Source of the DNA: JAUSPI01 sp964650385
GTDB lineage: Bacteria > Desulfobacterota > Syntrophia > Syntrophales > JADFWA01
Direction: 5' to 3'
Assembly: GCA_964650385.1 (NCBI GenBank)
Contig: CAZYTP010000073.1
Span: 1-13,611 of the forward strand
DNA length: 13,611 nucleotides
Positions 11,395-13,611 of the stretch are shown piece by piece (positions within the stretch are counted from its first letter, which is position 1; each line of letters begins with the position of its first letter). The notes beneath the pieces are model-generated. The model did no database searches, was not told the DNA's origin, and worked only from the letters and a program-made list of their open reading frames with translations. The position numbers and the translations under genes are program-made.

Positions 11395-13485
11395 ATGTTC
11401 TCTTGCCATGTCCCTGAATATTTCCACAACAGAGATTTACGATTAATCCTTTTCGGTGGGAAAGGCGGCGTTGGTAAGACCACCATGGCGGCAAGCGCTG
11501 CGCTTCATCTGGCACAATCCAGCCGTGGTGAAAAAAAAGTCCTGATAGTATCTACCGATCCTGCCCACTCCCTGTCAGACAGCTTTGGGATAGAGATAGG
11601 TGATCGCGTAACGCCAATTCCTTACGGAAAAGTGGGCAGTGAGCAGGGGGCAGGGGGCAGGGGGCGATCCGCAATCAGTAATCTCTTCGCCATCGAGCTG
11701 GATGCGTCCAGACTGGCGGGTGAATTCAAAGAAAAGAATGAAGCCGTCATCAAAAAGTTGGCGGACAGGGGAACCTATTTCGACCAGCAGGACATTGCGG
11801 AATTTTTCAATCATTCGCTTCCCGGCATGGACGAGGTTATGGCGATCATTGAAATGGCCAATTTTATGCGGGACGAAATCTATGATATCCTGATAATAGA
11901 CACTGCTCCTACCGGGCACACCGTCCGGATGCTTAACCTGCCCAAACAGATGCAAAAGTGGGTTGAGGTCATGGACCTCATGCAGCACAAACATCGCTTC
12001 ATGTCCACACATTTTACGGGGAAAAGTTACGTCAAGGATGAGTGTGACATTTTCCTGGACGAACTCTCCTCAGACATTGACAGGGTTAGAAAACTTCTCT
12101 CGAACAGTCAGACAACCCGTTTTGTGCCGGTGACTATTCCTGAACCCATGAGCATACATGAAACTGAAAGAATGCTCGGGGCGCTCGAAAAAATCGATGT
12201 TCCGGTGAAGGAGATAATAGTCAACCGCGTTATAGAGAGTGAACACTGTAAATTTTGCAGGTTGAAAAAGGAGGATCAAAAGAAGCCTCTGAATGAAATC
12301 AAGGATAAGTTTTTTAGATATAACTTGATCAAAGTTCCCCTGTTTCCCGTAGAAATCCGGGGGGTCGACGGCTTGAAGAAGCTGATGGATTATTTATCGG
12401 GCAAATCCGGCCCCATTGAACTTAAAAAAGCGGAACTGCCGGATGAGGGACAGGGGACATATTTGAACCTCAATCCCGATCTTGAATTTATCCTCTTCGG
12501 CGGCAAGGGCGGAGTCGGCAAAACAACCCTGGCTGCCGCTGCAGCTCTGCATATAGCCGGAAAACACCCGGAAAAACGGGTCCTAATCTTTTCAACCGAC
12601 CCGGCTCATTCTCTGTCAGACAGCTTCGGAATAGAAATTGGTGATAATGTGACGCCAATTCCTTTAAGGGCAGTGGGCAGTGGGCAGGGATCAGTGGGCA
12701 GTGAGCAGGGGGCAGGGGGCAGTGGCCGATCCGCAATCCGCAATCCGCAATCTGCAATCCATACAAACCTTTTTGGTCTTGAAATGAACGCCGATAAGTT
12801 ATTCGAGGATTTTAAAAAGAATGTCAGAGAAGAGATAGAGGAGGTGTTCGACAGGTTCTTAGGCGGCAGGATTGATATTAAATTTGATCGTGAGGTCATG
12901 ACGGAACTATTTACCCTTGCACCTCCGGGACTGGACGAGATTATGGCCCTTAACACTATCATGGACCTGAGAAAGGAAAAAAAGTTTGATCTCTTCATCC
13001 TTGATACATCGCCTACCGGCCACCTGCTTCGCTTTTTAGAACTTCCCGAGATGGTAAGGGAGTGGTTGATGGCGTTTTTCAGGCTGATCTTAAAATATAA
13101 GGGGGTTGTAAGACTAACAAATGTCGCCGAGAAAGCCCTGGCCATGGCCCGGAATGTCAGAAGGATTCAGGAGACCCTGACGAACCGAGAGAAAACTGAT
13201 TTCATCGGGGTTACCATCCCCGAGGCCATGGGCTTCCTTGAACTGGACCGTCTTATTTGTGTTCTTGATAATTCCGGAATTCCCAGTAACAACATCGCAA
13301 TCAATATGGTCATCCCGAAGACGGATTGTGATTTTTGCTCTTTCAAGAGAATGGAGGAGCAGAGGCATATAAAAAAAATCCATTCAATATATCCCGGCCG
13401 TGCCATTATAAAAATACCCTTGTTTCCTCATGAGATCCACGGAGTGGATAAACTGAATAAGGTTGGCAAAACCATGTTTTTTTAA
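11395..13485 (+). CDS. Tandem ArsA/Get3-like ATPase with CxxC motifs
   Basis: A 696-residue protein with two homologous SIMIBI-class ATPase halves. Each has a deviant Walker A, GGKGGVGKTT (21-30 and 369-378), a STDPAHSLSDSFGIEIGD switch segment, an LPGMDEVMA or PPGLDEIMA segment, and a DTAPTGH or DTSPTGH switch II. Each half also has a CxxC pair (Cys285/288 in CKFCRLKKEDQ, Cys645/648 in CDFCSFKRMEEQ) placed like the zinc-binding CxxC of Get3. I see no cysteine set corresponding to the arsenite sites of plasmid ArsA and no arsR, arsB, arsC or arsD nearby. A protein-targeting or chaperone role is thus at least as likely as arsenite efflux. The Hsp20-like domain that many bacterial ArsA proteins carry at the C-terminus is absent. 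GGAG (11384-11387) lies 7 nt before ATG 11395. Both halves have a repeat-derived insertion after the TPIP segment. Confidence 0.93.
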   Translation: MFSCHVPEYFHNRDLRLILFGGKGGVGKTTMAASAALHLAQSSRGEKKVLIVSTDPAHSLSDSFGIEIGDRVTPIPYGKVGSEQGAGGRGRSAISNLFAIELDASRLAGEFKEKNEAVIKKLADRGTYFDQQDIAEFFNHSLPGMDEVMAIIEMANFMRDEIYDILIIDTAPTGHTVRMLNLPKQMQKWVEVMDLMQHKHRFMSTHFTGKSYVKDECDIFLDELSSDIDRVRKLLSNSQTTRFVPVTIPEPMSIHETERMLGALEKIDVPVKEIIVNRVIESEHCKFCRLKKEDQKKPLNEIKDKFFRYNLIKVPLFPVEIRGVDGLKKLMDYLSGKSGPIELKKAELPDEGQGTYLNLNPDLEFILFGGKGGVGKTTLAAAAALHIAGKHPEKRVLIFSTDPAHSLSDSFGIEIGDNVTPIPLRAVGSGQGSVGSEQGAGGSGRSAIRNPQSAIHTNLFGLEMNADKLFEDFKKNVREEIEEVFDRFLGGRIDIKFDREVMTELFTLAPPGLDEIMALNTIMDLRKEKKFDLFILDTSPTGHLLRFLELPEMVREWLMAFFRLILKYKGVVRLTNVAEKALAMARNVRRIQETLTNREKTDFIGVTIPEAMGFLELDRLICVLDNSGIPSNNIAINMVIPKTDCDFCSFKRMEEQRHIKKIHSIYPGRAIIKIPLFPHEIHGVDKLNKVGKTMFF
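11632..11680 (+). repeat. In-frame composite repeat in the first ArsA half
   Basis: gtgggcagtgagcag is followed by three ggggca/gggggc-type units and then gatccgcaatca. It encodes VGSEQGAGGRGRSAISN (residues 80-96), a glycine-rich insert between the TPIP segment and the NLFAIELD strand. The G-rich composition and the tail gatccgcaat are shared with 12673-12757. Confidence 0.75.
12670..12757 (+). repeat. In-frame composite repeat in the second ArsA half
   Basis: gcagtgggcagtgggcag-type units (12670 onwards), gggcagtgagcagggggcag, then gatccgcaatccgcaatccg and a ctgcaat unit. It encodes about 30 residues (427-456) with VGSEQGAGGSGRSAI and NPQSAI, at the loop equivalent to the insert of the first half. 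The reading frame is kept throughout. Confidence 0.78.
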
Positions 13486-13490
13486 AGATA

Positions 13491-13512
13491 GTTTTTTTGC
13501 GAAACCATCAAA
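13491..13512 (-). repeat. Partial repeat-element end after the ArsA-like gene
   Basis: ttttttgcgaaaccatcaa is the inverse of the tgatggtttcgtaaaaag sequence at 730-747, with one extra T and g for a in the core. It starts 6 bases after the ArsA-like stop codon (TAA, 13483-13485). Confidence 0.45.
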
Positions 13513-13524
13513 TCTTGATGCACT

Positions 13525-13611
13525 CGTAAAAAGTCTGTCATTCCCGCGCAGGCGGGAATCCATAGAGGGCTAAGTGCTTGAAAAGACTGGATTCCCGTTT
13601 TCACGGGAATG
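13525..13611. repeat. Gene-less two-hairpin element, truncated by the window end
   Basis: The border cgtaaaaagtct (13525-13536) is followed directly by a hairpin ATTCCCGC/GCGGGAAT (13540-13547, 13552-13559), a 24-base spacer from 13563, and a second, oppositely oriented unit beginning ctgg with hairpin ATTCCCGT/ACGGGAAT (13591-13598, 13603-13610). It has the same gtc-hairpin-cca ... ctgg-hairpin-g layout as the GIY-YIG cassette but with no gene between the hairpins. The right border lies beyond the window. Confidence 0.75.

Noticed and set aside
12606..13145. Minus-strand ORF of 179 codons opposite the second ArsA half
   Set aside because: The plus-strand frame has complete ATPase motifs here; the minus-strand product is low-complexity where it crosses the repeat.
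11395..13485. Assignment as the arsenite pump ATPase of an ars operon
   Set aside because: No arsR, arsB, arsC or arsD in the window, and CxxC pairs point toward a Get3-like site; only family-level naming is justified.

Overview
The window reads as chromosomal DNA of a Gram-negative, repeat-rich bacterium. The closest match I can suggest is a deltaproteobacterial (Desulfobacterota-like) or Nitrospirota-like genome. This rests on the density of multi-PAS histidine kinases and HD-GYP proteins, the orphan PilB/GspE ATPase, and above all the dispersed palindromic repeats (cattcccgcg...cgcgggaat and ccctgaa...ttcaggg types). That assignment is an inference. All genes lie on the + strand.

Layout. 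(1) 1-732 is the 3' part of a dnaK-family gene without the usual disordered tail. (2) 733-1138 is a 406-bp gap filled mostly by palindromic repeats. (3) 1139-5143 is a tight three-gene operon: a PAS-PAS histidine kinase with a degenerate GGDEF-like C-terminal domain, a stand-alone receiver, and an MshEN-type PilB/GspE secretion ATPase. (4) 5164-5352 is a second copy of the repeat element. (5) 5386-6099 is a cysteine-containing protein of unknown function. (6) 6245-9899 encodes a membrane CHASE-PAS-PAS histidine kinase of the HisKA_2 type and a PAS-HD-GYP protein with intact catalytic motifs. (7) 9945-10841 encodes an unusual protein with a PH/GRAM-like N-terminus, a probable winged helix, and an Hsp20/alpha-crystallin-like C-terminus. 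(8) 10864-11256 is a compact cassette: a GIY-YIG nuclease gene enclosed by a perfect 27-bp inverted repeat whose arms are themselves hairpins, followed by a 22-bp tandem array and a cgtaaaaagtct-type border. (9) 11395-13485 is a tandem ArsA/Get3-like ATPase with a CxxC motif in each half. (10) 13486-13611 is the start of another, apparently gene-less, palindrome element.

How the genes may work together. One theme is cyclic-di-GMP and two-component signalling around a PilB-type motor: degenerate GGDEF, MshEN and HD-GYP domains. The other is protein handling: DnaK, an Hsp20-like domain, and a Get3-like ATPase. No ars-operon partners are visible, and the ATPase lacks an evident ArsA metalloid cysteine set, so an arsenic role is doubtful.

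The most interesting material is the repeat system. The same 12-bp border (cgtaaaaagtct) bounds different palindrome families, one of which appears both with a GIY-YIG gene inside and without one. This resembles the relation between REP elements and their RAYT transposases, but with a different nuclease. In addition, a composite low-complexity repeat has entered coding sequence in frame at the equivalent loop of both ArsA halves, and a related piece lies in the histidine kinase.
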